NCBI RefSeq assembly: GCF_002149925.1
Contig: NZ_MSLT01000023.1
Coordinates: 62,001 to 126,000 of the forward strand
Reading direction: 5' to 3'
From: Thioflexithrix psekupsensis
Lineage (GTDB): Bacteria > Pseudomonadota > Gammaproteobacteria > Beggiatoales > Beggiatoaceae
Length of the DNA stretch: 64,000 nucleotides
Within the stretch, counting starts at the first letter, position 1. The number at the start of each line of letters is the position of its first letter. Both the position numbers and the translations under genes were made by a program. The notes beneath the pieces are model-generated. The model saw nothing but the letters and a program-made list of their open reading frames with translations. It was not told where the DNA came from and made no database searches. Positions 47,379-58,121 of this stretch are shown here, in pieces.

Positions 47379-48932
47379 ATGATTCATAAAAATCTTACTG
47401 CCACTCAATTAATCGAAAAGTCATTGAGACACCATGAAACCCATTTGTCTGCCGATGGGGCGTTAATCGCCATCTCTGGCAAATTCACCGGCCGAGCCGC
47501 TAAAGACAAATATATCGTGCGTGACCCCAGCACTGAACAATTGGTCGATTGGGGTGCTGTCAATCAACCCATCACCGAAAAACAATTTCAACAACTTAAA
47601 AGCAAAGTATTGAATGTATTAGACAGCGACGAAAGTTTTTACTTAGATTTGTCTGTCGGTGCAGACCCGCGCTATGCCATGCCCCTGAGTGTGCGCACTG
47701 AACATGCTTATCAGGCGTTATTCGCATGGATCATGTTCCGCGAGCCGCTGTCCGATTATGGTCATCATGAATTACTTAAACCGTTTACCGTCTACGCAGC
47801 CCCATCGGCTCATGCGGATCCGGATGAAGATGGCACGCGCTCCGAGACCTTTATCGCCATCAATTTTGCGGCGCGAGAAGTGGTCATTGGTGGAACAAAA
47901 TATTGTGGTGAAATCAAAAAATCGATTTTTACCGTGATGAATTACTACTTGCCACAAATGGGCATTATGACCATGCACGCCTCTGCCAACAGCGGCGACA
48001 ATGAAGAGTCGGCAGTATTTTTCGGCTTATCCGGCACGGGTAAAACCACTTTATCTGCTGATGCCAGCCGTCATTTAATTGGGGATGATGAACACGGTTG
48101 GAGCGACAATGGCGTATTCAACTTTGAAGGCGGTTGTTATGCCAAAGCGATCAAATTATCGCCCACCGCAGAGCCTGAAATTTGGCAAGCCTGTCACACA
48201 TTTGGTACATTATTGGAAAACGTAGTCACCGATGAAAACAGCCGCGTAGTCGATTTTGACTCGGATAAAATCACCGAAAACACCCGCGCCGCATACAAAA
48301 TCAACAAAATCCCTAACCACCATCCCGATGGCACCGGCGGCCATCCGAAAGCGATTGTCATGTTAGCGTGCGATGCGTTTGGTGTGTTACCTCCTGTGGC
48401 CAAACTGACTCCAGAACAAGCCATGTTTTACTTTTTAAGCGGTTATACAGCCAAAGTCGCTGGCACAGAAGCCGGTGTCACTGAACCACAAACCACGTTT
48501 AGTGCCTGTTTTGGCGCGCCATTTATGGCCTTGCATCCCACTCGTTATGCGGAATTATTGGCAGAACGTATTAAAAAATACAATGCGTCCTGCTACTTAG
48601 TGAATACAGGTTGGTGGCGCGGTCCCTACGGAGTCGGTGAGCGGATGCCGATTTCGGTATCACGTCGCATTGTCAATGCCGCGATTTCAGGCGAATTGGC
48701 ACAAGTTGAATTTGAAATCGATCCCATTTTCGGCTTCCAAATTCCTAAAGCCTTACCGGGTATTGACAGCAGCGTGTTAAAAATGCGCAATACTTGGCAA
48801 GATAAAGCCGCTTACGATGCCCAAGAACGTAAATTAGCTGGTATGTTCCTAGAGAACTTTAAAAAATATGCCGACAAAGTCAGCGAAGCCGTGCGCTCCG
48901 CAGGGCCTAATGTGCAGGATAAAGTGGCTTAA
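47379..48932 (+). CDS. pckA: Phosphoenolpyruvate carboxykinase (ATP)
   Basis: 517 residues. It converts oxaloacetate plus ATP to phosphoenolpyruvate, the first step of gluconeogenesis. Seen: the kinase-1a P-loop FFGLSGTGKTTLS near 213, the metal-binding DDEHGW near 234 and RIVNAAISGEL. ATG 47379 follows AGAGGGAAA. A good terminator follows. Confidence 0.96.
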   Translation: MIHKNLTATQLIEKSLRHHETHLSADGALIAISGKFTGRAAKDKYIVRDPSTEQLVDWGAVNQPITEKQFQQLKSKVLNVLDSDESFYLDLSVGADPRYAMPLSVRTEHAYQALFAWIMFREPLSDYGHHELLKPFTVYAAPSAHADPDEDGTRSETFIAINFAAREVVIGGTKYCGEIKKSIFTVMNYYLPQMGIMTMHASANSGDNEESAVFFGLSGTGKTTLSADASRHLIGDDEHGWSDNGVFNFEGGCYAKAIKLSPTAEPEIWQACHTFGTLLENVVTDENSRVVDFDSDKITENTRAAYKINKIPNHHPDGTGGHPKAIVMLACDAFGVLPPVAKLTPEQAMFYFLSGYTAKVAGTEAGVTEPQTTFSACFGAPFMALHPTRYAELLAERIKKYNASCYLVNTGWWRGPYGVGERMPISVSRRIVNAAISGELAQVEFEIDPIFGFQIPKALPGIDSSVLKMRNTWQDKAAYDAQERKLAGMFLENFKKYADKVSEAVRSAGPNVQDKVA

Positions 48933-48964
48933 TTTATTCTTCTGAAGATTAAGCGATTAGAGAA

Positions 48965-49007
48965 AATCTGACCCTTCTCATTTGGTGAGAGGGTCAGATT
49001 TTTTTTG
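48965..49007 (+). terminator. Terminator after pckA
   Basis: A 15-16 bp stem with one bulge (48965-48980 with 48986-49000) and a 5-nt loop, followed by eight T. Confidence 0.85.
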
Positions 49008-49128
49008 GGATTTGTTTTCCGCACAACCCTCGCCATCAAACCCCGCAATGATCATGACTCACTGCGCAAATTCTTGCTATGATTAGCCATCAGAAACGCG
49101 ATTACGCTGTACTTCTCTTGGTGAAACC

Positions 49129-52100
49129 ATGACAACCTCTCTTGAAACCCTCATCAGCTACACGCCAACTTTGGTGCGCCGACATCTTGCGGATCAACCC
49201 GACAGCCAACCCATGCCCTCAGTAGAGCGACATTATGCGGCTCTCTTGTACACGGAAATTGCGGGGTTTGCGCGACTCACGCAAGCCATTCCCCACACCC
49301 AACCGCATCAACTCCATGAATTAGGTCAAACCCTAGATGATTATTTTGGACAATTGATCGATCACATTCACGCCCATGGCGGCGAAATTATCAAAGTCTC
49401 TGGACAGACCTTATTGGTACTGTGGCCAGTGGGAATCACGGGGCCGGATTTAAATACCGTCACTCGTCGTGCGGCGGCGTGTGCGCTGGCGTTGCACGAA
49501 TGGCATGAACAACATGTTCCTGTTTTTTCGCCTTATCCGACGGAAACGCCGTTGGTTTTGCGCAGTGTGGTTGATGCGGGCAGTGTGTGGGCGGCGACGG
49601 TGGGGGGGGTACAAGGTCATTGGGAGTTTCTTGTGGCTGGCACGGCGTTGACGCATCTCCGCGCCATTCAAACCCAAGCCCGTCCCCATCAAGTCCTAAT
49701 TGCACCTCATGCGTGGGAATTGATTCGTGCGTATTGTCGTGGGGAAGTGTTGGGGCATTACGTACGCTTGCAACACATTTTGCACCCGCTCACACCGCGT
49801 AGTATTCCACCCATTGAATTGTGTCCGGAAACGGAACATGCTTTACGCGGTTACATTTCTCCTATTGTATTGGCACAATTGGACACAGGTTATACGCAAT
49901 GGACGGCCGAATTGCGCACGGTTAGCGTATTATTTTTAAATATCCCTGCTTTGTTTGAAACATCCACCCGCCCGCATTTGTCACAACATGCCCATGATTT
50001 GGCGATGCGAGAATGGTTGACGCAAACGCAAGATGTGTTATATGAATTACAACAGACGTTATTCCATTTTGCGGGCAATATTGTCCAATTCATGGTCAAT
50101 GACAAAGGATTAGTATTAATTGCGGCGTGGGGCGTGCCGTTACACACCCATGATGACGATGCGTTACGTGCGATACGAGCTGCATTACATTTGCAAAATA
50201 TTCTGCATGATCATGAATTAGAAAGCAATATTGGTGTTGCCAGCGGTCAGGTATTGTGTGGACATCGCGGTAATGCGCATCGTCGTCATTTTGACATGAT
50301 GGGCGATGTGATTGATTTAGCGGCTTATTTGATGCAATTGGCTGATGATGACGTAATTTGTGATGCGGCGACTTACACCCAAACGCAGGCCTACGTGGAA
50401 TTTGATACCTTGCCGCCGTTGGAATGGCGCGATCACAGTTTTGGTAGCACGCTATATCGGCCTTTGCCCAGTATTATTCCCGGTGATTTTTCGCCCGGTG
50501 ATTTGATCGGACGACGACAAGCCCGCGGGCAATTAATGAGCTATCTCAAGCCGTTATTAGAAGAAAATAAAGGCAGTACGATTATTCTTGAAGGAGAAAT
50601 GGGCATTGGTAAATCTCGCTTTTTGCACGATTTTGCGTTACAAGCGAGTGGTGAGGATGCTTTTTGTTTTACTGCTTACGCCCAACCGGTGAATCGTCGC
50701 ACGCCTTATCATGTGTGGCGGTCGTTATTTCGGCAAATGATCCGTTTTGTTTGGCACAGCGTTGATCCCGGTGATATTGCCTTTCGTTTATTGGAATGTT
50801 TTAAATCTTCCTCATCGGCCGTGTTGCATTTTCCTTTATTAAATTCACTGTTGGCTTTTCCATTTCCTGAAAATGATTTAAGCAAACAATTACAAGGCCA
50901 ATTGCGGGCTGATAATTTAAATCAATTGGTTGTGACGATTATGAGAAAAATGTTGTCACAAACCAAGCATCGTTGTGTGTTTATTATCGACGATGCGCAA
51001 GATTTAGATTCCGCATCTTGGGGATTATTTCATTCGTTACATCAAGAAAAGTTACCGTGTTTATTTATTCTCAGTTTCCGCACGCAACACACCGTTAATT
51101 TAGCATTAAGTGAAGGACAACCTTCTTATCCGGGGTTAAAAAGTTTATTCGCCCAATCGCACACCCATTATTTACATTTAAGTGCCTTATCGCAGGGAGA
51201 AATGATTGCGTTAATCTGTCAACGCTTGCATGTGCCGCATATTCCGCCGGTATTGGCGCATTTGTTTCAGGAAAAAGCCAAAGGCAATCCTTTAATCGCT
51301 GAACAATTAAGCGATATGTTGTGTGAACAAGGTGTTATTCGGGTGTTAGATGGACAGTGTTTAATGGCTTCGGGTATGGCGTATATAGACCCTGATGATT
51401 TCCCTCATGATGTCGCGTCAATTATTGCGCAACGATTAAGATCATTAACGCCTTATCATCGTTTAATTCTGCACTTGACCAGTGCGATGAATGTGCCGTT
51501 TCATGCGGAGTTATTATATATTATTTTTGTGACTTTTTTACCCGATTCAGATCGAGAAAAAGCACTGGTTCAGATGAACGAATGTTTAGTGACTTTGGAA
51601 CGTTGGCATTTTTTTCAAACGGTAGAAACAGAAAGCCAAGTGTTATATCGTTTTAAACATCCTCTGATTAAAGAAATGGTGTATCAACAATTAAACGAAG
51701 TCAAAACAGAAGCCCTGCATTTGGCTTTAGCCACGTGGTACGACCGTTTGCCGGATAATGCTTTGAATGCGTTAGACGATACTTTTGCATTACGTGCATG
51801 GCATTGGGAGCAGGCGCGGTCGGTATCGCGGGCAGTTCCCTTGTTGGCGCGCTTGGCACATTACGCATTACAATGGGCGGCTTATCAAGAAACGCTGCAT
51901 TTTTACCATCGTATCAATGAGTTACTCAACGATGATCCGTTGATGATTTTTCCCGCCAAACAACGCGCCCAATGGGCAAGTCAGCAAAGTGAAGCCCATG
52001 CGTTTTTGGGACAGTTAGGACAAAGTCGAGCCGCATTAGAACAGGCTTTAACGCTGCTTAAACAGCCGTTGCCGCGCACTCGTTTGGGCTTGTGGAGCAA

Positions 52101-53427
52101 AATGATACAACTCTCGGTTAAACAATGGTGGCGAGCGCGTCAAGGTTCTCGTTTGCCGGTGCCGGTGATGTCGGCGGAAATGCGCGATATTCATTTTCAA
52201 TTGGCTGCGATTTATGAACAATTAGGGCGTTTATTATTGCAACCGAGATTGACTCATTTTAGTCTTTATTTCGATTATGATTGGCTGACGGGATGTTATG
52301 CGCGATTGCAAGTTTTACCTCACGCCGAAGCAGTTTCTGATCATGCGCATATTGCGGCTTTATTAGCGCGTAATTATGCGGGATTATGTTTGACTGCTGA
52401 TACTTTGGCTTTACCTAAAATGGCGCATTTTTATCAGCAGCAAGCTTTGCGCGTGATTGATCAAAATGTACCGTTGGCGAGTATGAGTTGGGTATTTTGG
52501 TGGATTGGGGTGCATGAATTGGGACAGGGACAGTGGCGTATTAGTCAACAACGTTTTGCGCGTGCCATTGAATTATCGACGCAAATTGGTGATTTTCGTC
52601 GCCAATTAGAAAATTTAAATTTGCTCAGTTGTGCTAATTATCATCAGGGTTTATTTAAACAAAATATTCAACAATCTCAAGCGGTTTATGCGTTAGCGCG
52701 TCAGCAGGGAGATTTGCAAGCGCAAGTGTGGGGATTATGTGGGCAGGCTTTGGGTTTTTTACGCTTGGGCGAATTAGACACGGCGGTGCAATGTTTAAAA
52801 ACAGTACAAGAATTACCCAGTGAAGATATTCAATTATTAGAAGCGATTCGGATTTGCGGTTTATTAACGTTAGTTTATGCCCATCAAGGGTTGCCAAAAC
52901 AAGCGATTCAAATGGCCACAAAAACGGCACATTTATTAGAAAAAACGCCGCCAATGGCGATTGATTTATTAGAGAGTTATGCGAGTGTGGCGCAAATTTA
53001 TTTAATGCGTTGGGAGGCGCACGATCAGCCTTATGCGGACGAGCGGGCGGCTGCGCCGTTATCGGCAAAAGAGCGTTATGCGTTTGCGCGGTTATCGCGT
53101 CGGGCGTGTGGGGTGTTGTTGCGTTATGCGCGGGTATTTCCTATTGCCAAGCCGCGGGCGTTATTGTGGCAGGGTTTACATTATTGGTTGCTGGGTCGTC
53201 ATCAGCGGGCGCATACGTTGTGGAAATCTTGCATTACTCAAGCCGCACAATTGGGAATGGTCTATGAAGAAGGTTTAGCCCATTACGAATTGGCACGCCA
53301 CGGGGTGGCAGGCGATTTGACCACCCGCTTACACCTTCGCCAAGCCCAACGTATTTTTACCCACCTAAACGCCCGCGATGATCTGGCACGGGTTGAACGC
53401 TTGTTGCGGTTGCAGCCGATGATTTGA
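49129..53427 (+). CDS. sAC-like protein: two degenerate cyclase domains, AAA NTPase, TPR-like tail
   Basis: 1432 residues. The first class III cyclase-like domain (about 35-200) reads LLYTEIAGFARL and KVSGQTLLVLW. The two metal-binding Asp positions are Glu43 and Gln93, so catalysis is doubtful. A second cyclase-like domain (about 260-430) has FLNIPAL, VNDKGLVLIAAWG and a dimer segment RRHFDMMGDVID. Then comes an AAA_16-type NTPase (Walker A GEMGIGKS near 490, Walker B FIIDDAQDLD near 617). A long helical TPR-like region runs from about 870 to the end. This is the layout of soluble adenylyl cyclase (ADCY10) and related bacterial proteins. It starts 96 bp before the nSTAND gene on the same strand. 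Confidence 0.8.
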   Translation: MTTSLETLISYTPTLVRRHLADQPDSQPMPSVERHYAALLYTEIAGFARLTQAIPHTQPHQLHELGQTLDDYFGQLIDHIHAHGGEIIKVSGQTLLVLWPVGITGPDLNTVTRRAAACALALHEWHEQHVPVFSPYPTETPLVLRSVVDAGSVWAATVGGVQGHWEFLVAGTALTHLRAIQTQARPHQVLIAPHAWELIRAYCRGEVLGHYVRLQHILHPLTPRSIPPIELCPETEHALRGYISPIVLAQLDTGYTQWTAELRTVSVLFLNIPALFETSTRPHLSQHAHDLAMREWLTQTQDVLYELQQTLFHFAGNIVQFMVNDKGLVLIAAWGVPLHTHDDDALRAIRAALHLQNILHDHELESNIGVASGQVLCGHRGNAHRRHFDMMGDVIDLAAYLMQLADDDVICDAATYTQTQAYVEFDTLPPLEWRDHSFGSTLYRPLPSIIPGDFSPGDLIGRRQARGQLMSYLKPLLEENKGSTIILEGEMGIGKSRFLHDFALQASGEDAFCFTAYAQPVNRRTPYHVWRSLFRQMIRFVWHSVDPGDIAFRLLECFKSSSSAVLHFPLLNSLLAFPFPENDLSKQLQGQLRADNLNQLVVTIMRKMLSQTKHRCVFIIDDAQDLDSASWGLFHSLHQEKLPCLFILSFRTQHTVNLALSEGQPSYPGLKSLFAQSHTHYLHLSALSQGEMIALICQRLHVPHIPPVLAHLFQEKAKGNPLIAEQLSDMLCEQGVIRVLDGQCLMASGMAYIDPDDFPHDVASIIAQRLRSLTPYHRLILHLTSAMNVPFHAELLYIIFVTFLPDSDREKALVQMNECLVTLERWHFFQTVETESQVLYRFKHPLIKEMVYQQLNEVKTEALHLALATWYDRLPDNALNALDDTFALRAWHWEQARSVSRAVPLLARLAHYALQWAAYQETLHFYHRINELLNDDPLMIFPAKQRAQWASQQSEAHAFLGQLGQSRAALEQALTLLKQPLPRTRLGLWSKMIQLSVKQWWRARQGSRLPVPVMSAEMRDIHFQLAAIYEQLGRLLLQPRLTHFSLYFDYDWLTGCYARLQVLPHAEAVSDHAHIAALLARNYAGLCLTADTLALPKMAHFYQQQALRVIDQNVPLASMSWVFWWIGVHELGQGQWRISQQRFARAIELSTQIGDFRRQLENLNLLSCANYHQGLFKQNIQQSQAVYALARQQGDLQAQVWGLCGQALGFLRLGELDTAVQCLKTVQELPSEDIQLLEAIRICGLLTLVYAHQGLPKQAIQMATKTAHLLEKTPPMAIDLLESYASVAQIYLMRWEAHDQPYADERAAAPLSAKERYAFARLSRRACGVLLRYARVFPIAKPRALLWQGLHYWLLGRHQRAHTLWKSCITQAAQLGMVYEEGLAHYELARHGVAGDLTTRLHLRQAQRIFTHLNARDDLARVERLLRLQPMI

Positions 53428-53523
53428 GCGATTCATTAAAAGCGTTCAGAATTTTTACTTTTCTACCGCCCCCTACCCCTCGGGGGAAAGAGAGATGAGA
53501 TTATTTTGGTTTAGGTACTTATC

Positions 53524-56500
53524 ATGAATCTTGAGCAACATGTTTTTTTTATTAAACAGCATTTACTGGATCGCGGTGGTTATACGGTTGCGGCTAAAGA
53601 GTGTATTGAAATTATTGAACACGCTTTTCGTCAATTGTTGCTGCGTCATTTTGGGAGTTTAGACGAAAATACGCAGAAAAAAATCCGTGATTTGGAAAAG
53701 CAAACCGCAAAAGGCGGCCGCGGTAAAAGTATCCAGGATTTTACGCTAGGGCAATTGCTGGGCATTATTCGGGACAGTGATTTTATTAATGCGTGGGGTA
53801 AGGCGAAAAATAAGGATTTTCTCAGCATTCGTTTGTTAAATTTTGATGAATTGACCAAGTTACGCAATCCGCTTATTCATGAGGGAAAACAAGCCACACC
53901 CGAACAAGCACAGTTTTTATATTATAGCTTGCAATTGTTAATTGAAAGTTTTGGCATTAAAAATTTAGAAAAAGGCAGTGAATTAAATATAGAAACTTTG
54001 CCTCATTTGGTAAAATTAGATAATCCTTACAGAGGGTTAGAATCTTTTCGTCAAGCCCATGCTCAACAATTTTTCGGGCGAGATAAAGAAATTGAAGCCT
54101 TAAAAGCATGGGTAATGCAGCGTTCATTTGTGGCGGTGATTGGCAATAGTGGCAGTGGTAAATCTTCTTTGGTTTTTGCGGGATTGATTCCCAAATTAAA
54201 CGATTGGCTTATTGTGGAATGTCGTCCCCAAGATCGGGCTGTTTATCAATTGGCTGCGGCGTTAATAGACGGCTTGTATCAAACAGAAATAAATCAAGTG
54301 GCGCGTTTCAGTGAAATTAGAACGCTGACGACAGAATTGGCTAAGGATGCCACGCTAATACAAGATGTGCTTGTTCGTATTCGCACACAACACGCGCAAA
54401 GCAAGCGTTTTTTGGTGGCGATAGACCAATTTGAAGAATTGTACACGCTCAATTCTCCCACTGAACAACATCAGTTTATCGCGTTGTTGTTGCAAATGGT
54501 GCAGTCTTCACAGCCGCTTTGTGTGTTGATTACGTTGCGGGCAGATTTTTTGACTGCGGTGCTGAATCACAATGAATTTGCCAAGTTATTTGATACAGAC
54601 CGTCATAAGTTATTGGGGAATTTGGGCAATGATGAATTGTTAGCAGCCATCACGCAACCTCTGACGGCACAAGGTTTACGTTTTGAAGAGGAGTTGCCAC
54701 AACGGATTATGCGCGAATTGGGGGGTACGTCGGGACAATTGCCGCTGTTGCAATTCACATTGCAGCAATTGTGGGAACAGCGCACGGGTGAGCTGTTGTC
54801 TCATTTGAGTTATGAAAACCTTGGCGGGGTAAGTCTCGCATTAGCGCGTCATGCCGATGCGATTTATCAAGGCTTTAGTGAGGAAGGGCAGTTAGAAATA
54901 CGTTGTTTGTTTATCCAATTGGTGCAACCGGGGGAAGGCACGGAAGACACGCGCAAAGTGGCCGAGTTAAGCCAGTTTGATAAAGCGGCTCAACAAGCGG
55001 TTATTCGCCGTTTAGCGGATGCGCGGCTGTTGGTCACCAGTGAACACAATGTGGAAGTGACGCATGAGGCGTTGATTCGTTACTGGAAACCCGTGCGCGA
55101 TTGGATGCAGGAAGATCGCCCGTTTCGTGTCTGGCAGGAAGGTTTACAACGCTATTTGCAGGACAATACGCTGTTATCAGGCGCAGCCTTAGCCACCGCA
55201 CAAGAGTGGTTAGAAAAACGCCCCGAAGAAATCCGCAGCGATGAGCGGGCGTTGATTGAGCGTAGTGTGGAGAAGATTGCGCAGGATCAAGCGGAGAAAG
55301 AACGTCAAACACGCTTGCTCAAAGAGCATTTGGATAAGGCTTTAATTACCCAATCGCTGTTTTTAGCTGATTTAGCGCGGCAGGCGATGGAAAACGATAA
55401 ACCTGCTACTGCGATGCGTTTAGCTTTAGAAGCCTTGTCTGAATATTCAGAGACTTATCCAAATCGTCCCTTTGTTGCACATGCGTATAATTGGCTGTCA
55501 CGCGGCATCAATCGGCAATTTCAAGGGACTTTTGAGCATGAAACTAGTGTAAGTCATGCTGTTTTCAGTCCTGATGGGACGCGACTTTTGACCACATCAG
55601 GTATGCAGGCTTTCGTATGGGATATGAAAACGGGTCAGCTATTACTCACCTTGCAAGGGCATTCAGATAGTGTGAACTCAGCCGCCTACAGTCCCGATGG
55701 CACGCGGATTGTCACTGCTTCTCGGGATGCTACTGCCCGCGTGTGGGATGCACTGACGGGGAGGGAAATATGCACTTTGCAAGGGCATGAAAGTTATGTG
55801 AAATCAGCCATCTACAGCCCCGATGGCACGCGGATTGTCACCACTGCAAGCTATGATAAAACCGCCCACGTATGGGATGCGCTAACAGGGCAGGAAATAC
55901 TGACTTTGCAAGGGCATGAAGGTTGGGTTGATTCAGCCGTCTATAGTCCCAATGGCACGCGGATTGTTACCGTCTCTTTAGATTACACTGCCCACGTGTG
56001 GGATGCGCTAACAGGACAGGAAATACTGACTTTGCGAGGGCATGAAAGAGCAGTGACCTCAGCTGCCTACAGTCCTGATGGCACGCGGATTGTCACCGCC
56101 TCTATGGATAAAACCGCCCGCGTGTGGGATGCGCTAACAGGGCAGGAAATACTGATTTTGCGAGGGCATGAAGGTTGGGTTAATTCAGCCACCTACAGTC
56201 CCGATGGCAGGCAGATTGTCACTGCTTCAGGTGGCTGGAAGGATGGTGAAGACGGTGGCTGGGAGGATAGTAAAGACAATACTAGCCGCGTGTGGGATGC
56301 ACAAACGGGGCAGGAAATACTGACTTTGCAAGGGCATGAAGGTTATGTATACTCAGCCGTCTACAGTCCGGATGGCACGCGGATTGTCACCGCGTCTCAG
56401 GATGCTACTGCCCGCGTGTGGGATGCGCAAACGGGGCAGGAGATACGCACCTTGCGAGGGCATGAAGGTTGTGTATACTCTGCCGTCTATAGTCCCGATG

Positions 56501-57449
56501 GCACGCGGATTGTCACTGCGTCAAGTGATAAACCGCCCGCGTGTGGGATGTGCAGACGGGACAGGCGATTCTCACCTTGCAAGGGCATTCAGATGATGTG
56601 AACTCAGCCGCTTACAGTCCCGATGGCACGCGGATTGTCACCGCTTCGGATGATAAAACCGCCCGCGTGTGGGATGCGCAGACGGGGCAGGCGATTCGCA
56701 CCTTGCAAGGGCATTCAGAAAGTGTGAACTCAGCCGCCTACAGTCCCGATGGCACACGGATTGTCACCGCTTCTTGGGATAACACCGCCCGCGTGTGGGA
56801 TGCGCAGACGGGGCAGGCGATTCGCACCTTGCAAGGGCATACAGATGGTGTGAACTCAGCCGACTACAGTCCCGATGGCACACGGATTGTCACCGCTTCT
56901 TGGGATAAAACCGCCCGCGTGTGGGATGCGCTGACAGGGCAGGAGATGCGCACCTTGCAAGGGCATTCAGATGGTGTGAACTCAGCCGCCTACAGTCCCG
57001 ATGGCACGCGGATTGTCACCGCTTCTTGGGATAAAACCGCCCGCGTGTGGGATGCGCTGACAGGGCAGGAGATGCGCACCTTGCAAGGGCATTCAGATGG
57101 TGTGAACTCAGCCGCCTACAGTCCCGATGGCACGCGGATTGTCACCGCCCGCGTGTGGGATGCGCAGACGGGGGAGCAGTTAGCGATTTTGCCGCATGAA
57201 GATGAGCTACGTTCAGCCCGCTTCAGCCCTGATGGCTTGCAGATTGTCACCGCGTCAGATGATAAAACCGCCCGCATTTGGCTTTCTTTCCCTTCTGCGT
57301 CTGCAATGGCCGAACATGCGAAAAAAATCCTCCCGCCACGCATTTCAGATGACCCCCGCGACGCAAACATCCCCAATTGGCGACTAACCTGTGCGGAACG
57401 GGAGCGGTATTTTTTGGAGGAGGTGGAGAGATGCAAGAAGCAGGATTGA
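53524..57449 (+). pseudogene. HEPN-nSTAND1-WD40 protein, broken by a one-base frameshift
   Basis: Two overlapping frames (53524-56601 and 56541-57449) make one gene of about 1308 codons when one A is restored at 56530-56532. Domains: an N-terminal helical domain (1-150) with RNPLIH at 114-119, matching the HEPN RNase R-N-x3-H motif; nSTAND1 NTPase (NPYRGLESF at 167, Walker A GNSGSGKSS at 207, Walker B LVAIDQFEELYT near 296); a winged-helix end (VEVTHEALIRYW near 515); a helical linker; fourteen WD40 units of mostly 42 residues (55531-57290); and an ERERYFLEEVERC tail. ATG 53524. Family knowledge links nSTAND proteins with effector domains to biological conflict systems. If not repaired, the product stops after about 1025 residues. 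Confidence 0.8.
55531..57290 (+). repeat. Fourteen WD40 units, 126-bp period
   Basis: Unit starts: 55531, 55657, 55783, 55912, 56038, 56164, 56332, 56458, 56583, 56709, 56835, 56961, 57087, 57195. The period is 126 bp except for +3 (third unit), +42 (sixth unit, a Gly/Trp/Asp-rich insert), -1 (eighth unit, the frameshift) and -18 (thirteenth unit). Units at 56835 and 56961 differ at only three positions. Fourteen blades would form two seven-bladed propellers. Confidence 0.85.
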
Positions 57450-57486
57450 TAGAATTTAAGAATTTTCAGCATGAAGTGAACACAGC

Positions 57487-57963
57487 ATGAAACCCATTGT
57501 TTATCTTGAATCCTCCGTTATCAGCTACCTGACCGCTAGACCGAGTCGTGATGTGGTGATTGCCGGGCGGCAAGCGATTACGTTGGATTGGTGGGAAAAC
57601 CAGCGGCAGCGTTTCGAGTTGCGAGTTTCCGTGCTGGTGGAAGAAGAAATCAGTCAGGGCAATGCTGAAGCCGCGCAACGCCGTTTAGAGTTAATTCAGG
57701 ACATCCCCAATCTGATGATTTCCGACGCAGCGACAGAACTGGCTGAATTGCTGATACAACAAGGCGCGGTTCCCGAAGGCAGCGAAGAAGATGCTTTGCA
57801 CATTGCCATTGCTGCCGCGCAAGGCGTGGATTATTTGCTCACTTGGAATTTCAAGCACATTAACAACGCGACAACCCGCACCCTCATCGCCAAAACCGTT
57901 GAATCTTATGGCTTCGCCTGCCCGTTGCTGTGTTCCCCCGAAGAATTAGGAGCTTTGACATGA
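57487..57963 (+). CDS. PIN-domain protein, VapC-like toxin
   Basis: 158 residues. The opening YLESSVISYL is the PIN start with Glu8 in the usual Asp/Glu position; later acidic residues are Glu101 region (SEEDALHIAIA) and the C-terminal DYLLTWNFKHI. PIN domains are metal-dependent RNases, and the next gene (4-bp ATGA overlap) fits an antitoxin. It follows the nSTAND-WD40 gene by 37 bp on the same strand. Confidence 0.8.
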   Translation: MKPIVYLESSVISYLTARPSRDVVIAGRQAITLDWWENQRQRFELRVSVLVEEEISQGNAEAAQRRLELIQDIPNLMISDAATELAELLIQQGAVPEGSEEDALHIAIAAAQGVDYLLTWNFKHINNATTRTLIAKTVESYGFACPLLCSPEELGALT

Positions 57964-58121
57964 TAACCGACCCCATCGTAGAAGAAATAAGGCATTTCCG
58001 CACACTACATACGGAAAAATACCGTCACGACCTCAAACGCATTGTCAGTGCCTTGCGTGAAAAGGAACGATCATCAAAACGCCCTTTGCTCAATCCAGGG
58101 CCGAAGGCGATTACAAATTAA
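57960..58121 (+). CDS. Small antitoxin-like protein
   Basis: 53 residues, charged and helical (PIVEEIRHFRTLHTEKYRHD), like the small partners often encoded next to PIN toxins. The ATG overlaps the toxin stop. Here the toxin comes first, the reverse of the common order. The upstream in-frame codon at 57930 would lie inside the toxin gene and is less likely. Confidence 0.6.
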   Translation: MITDPIVEEIRHFRTLHTEKYRHDLKRIVSALREKERSSKRPLLNPGPKAITN

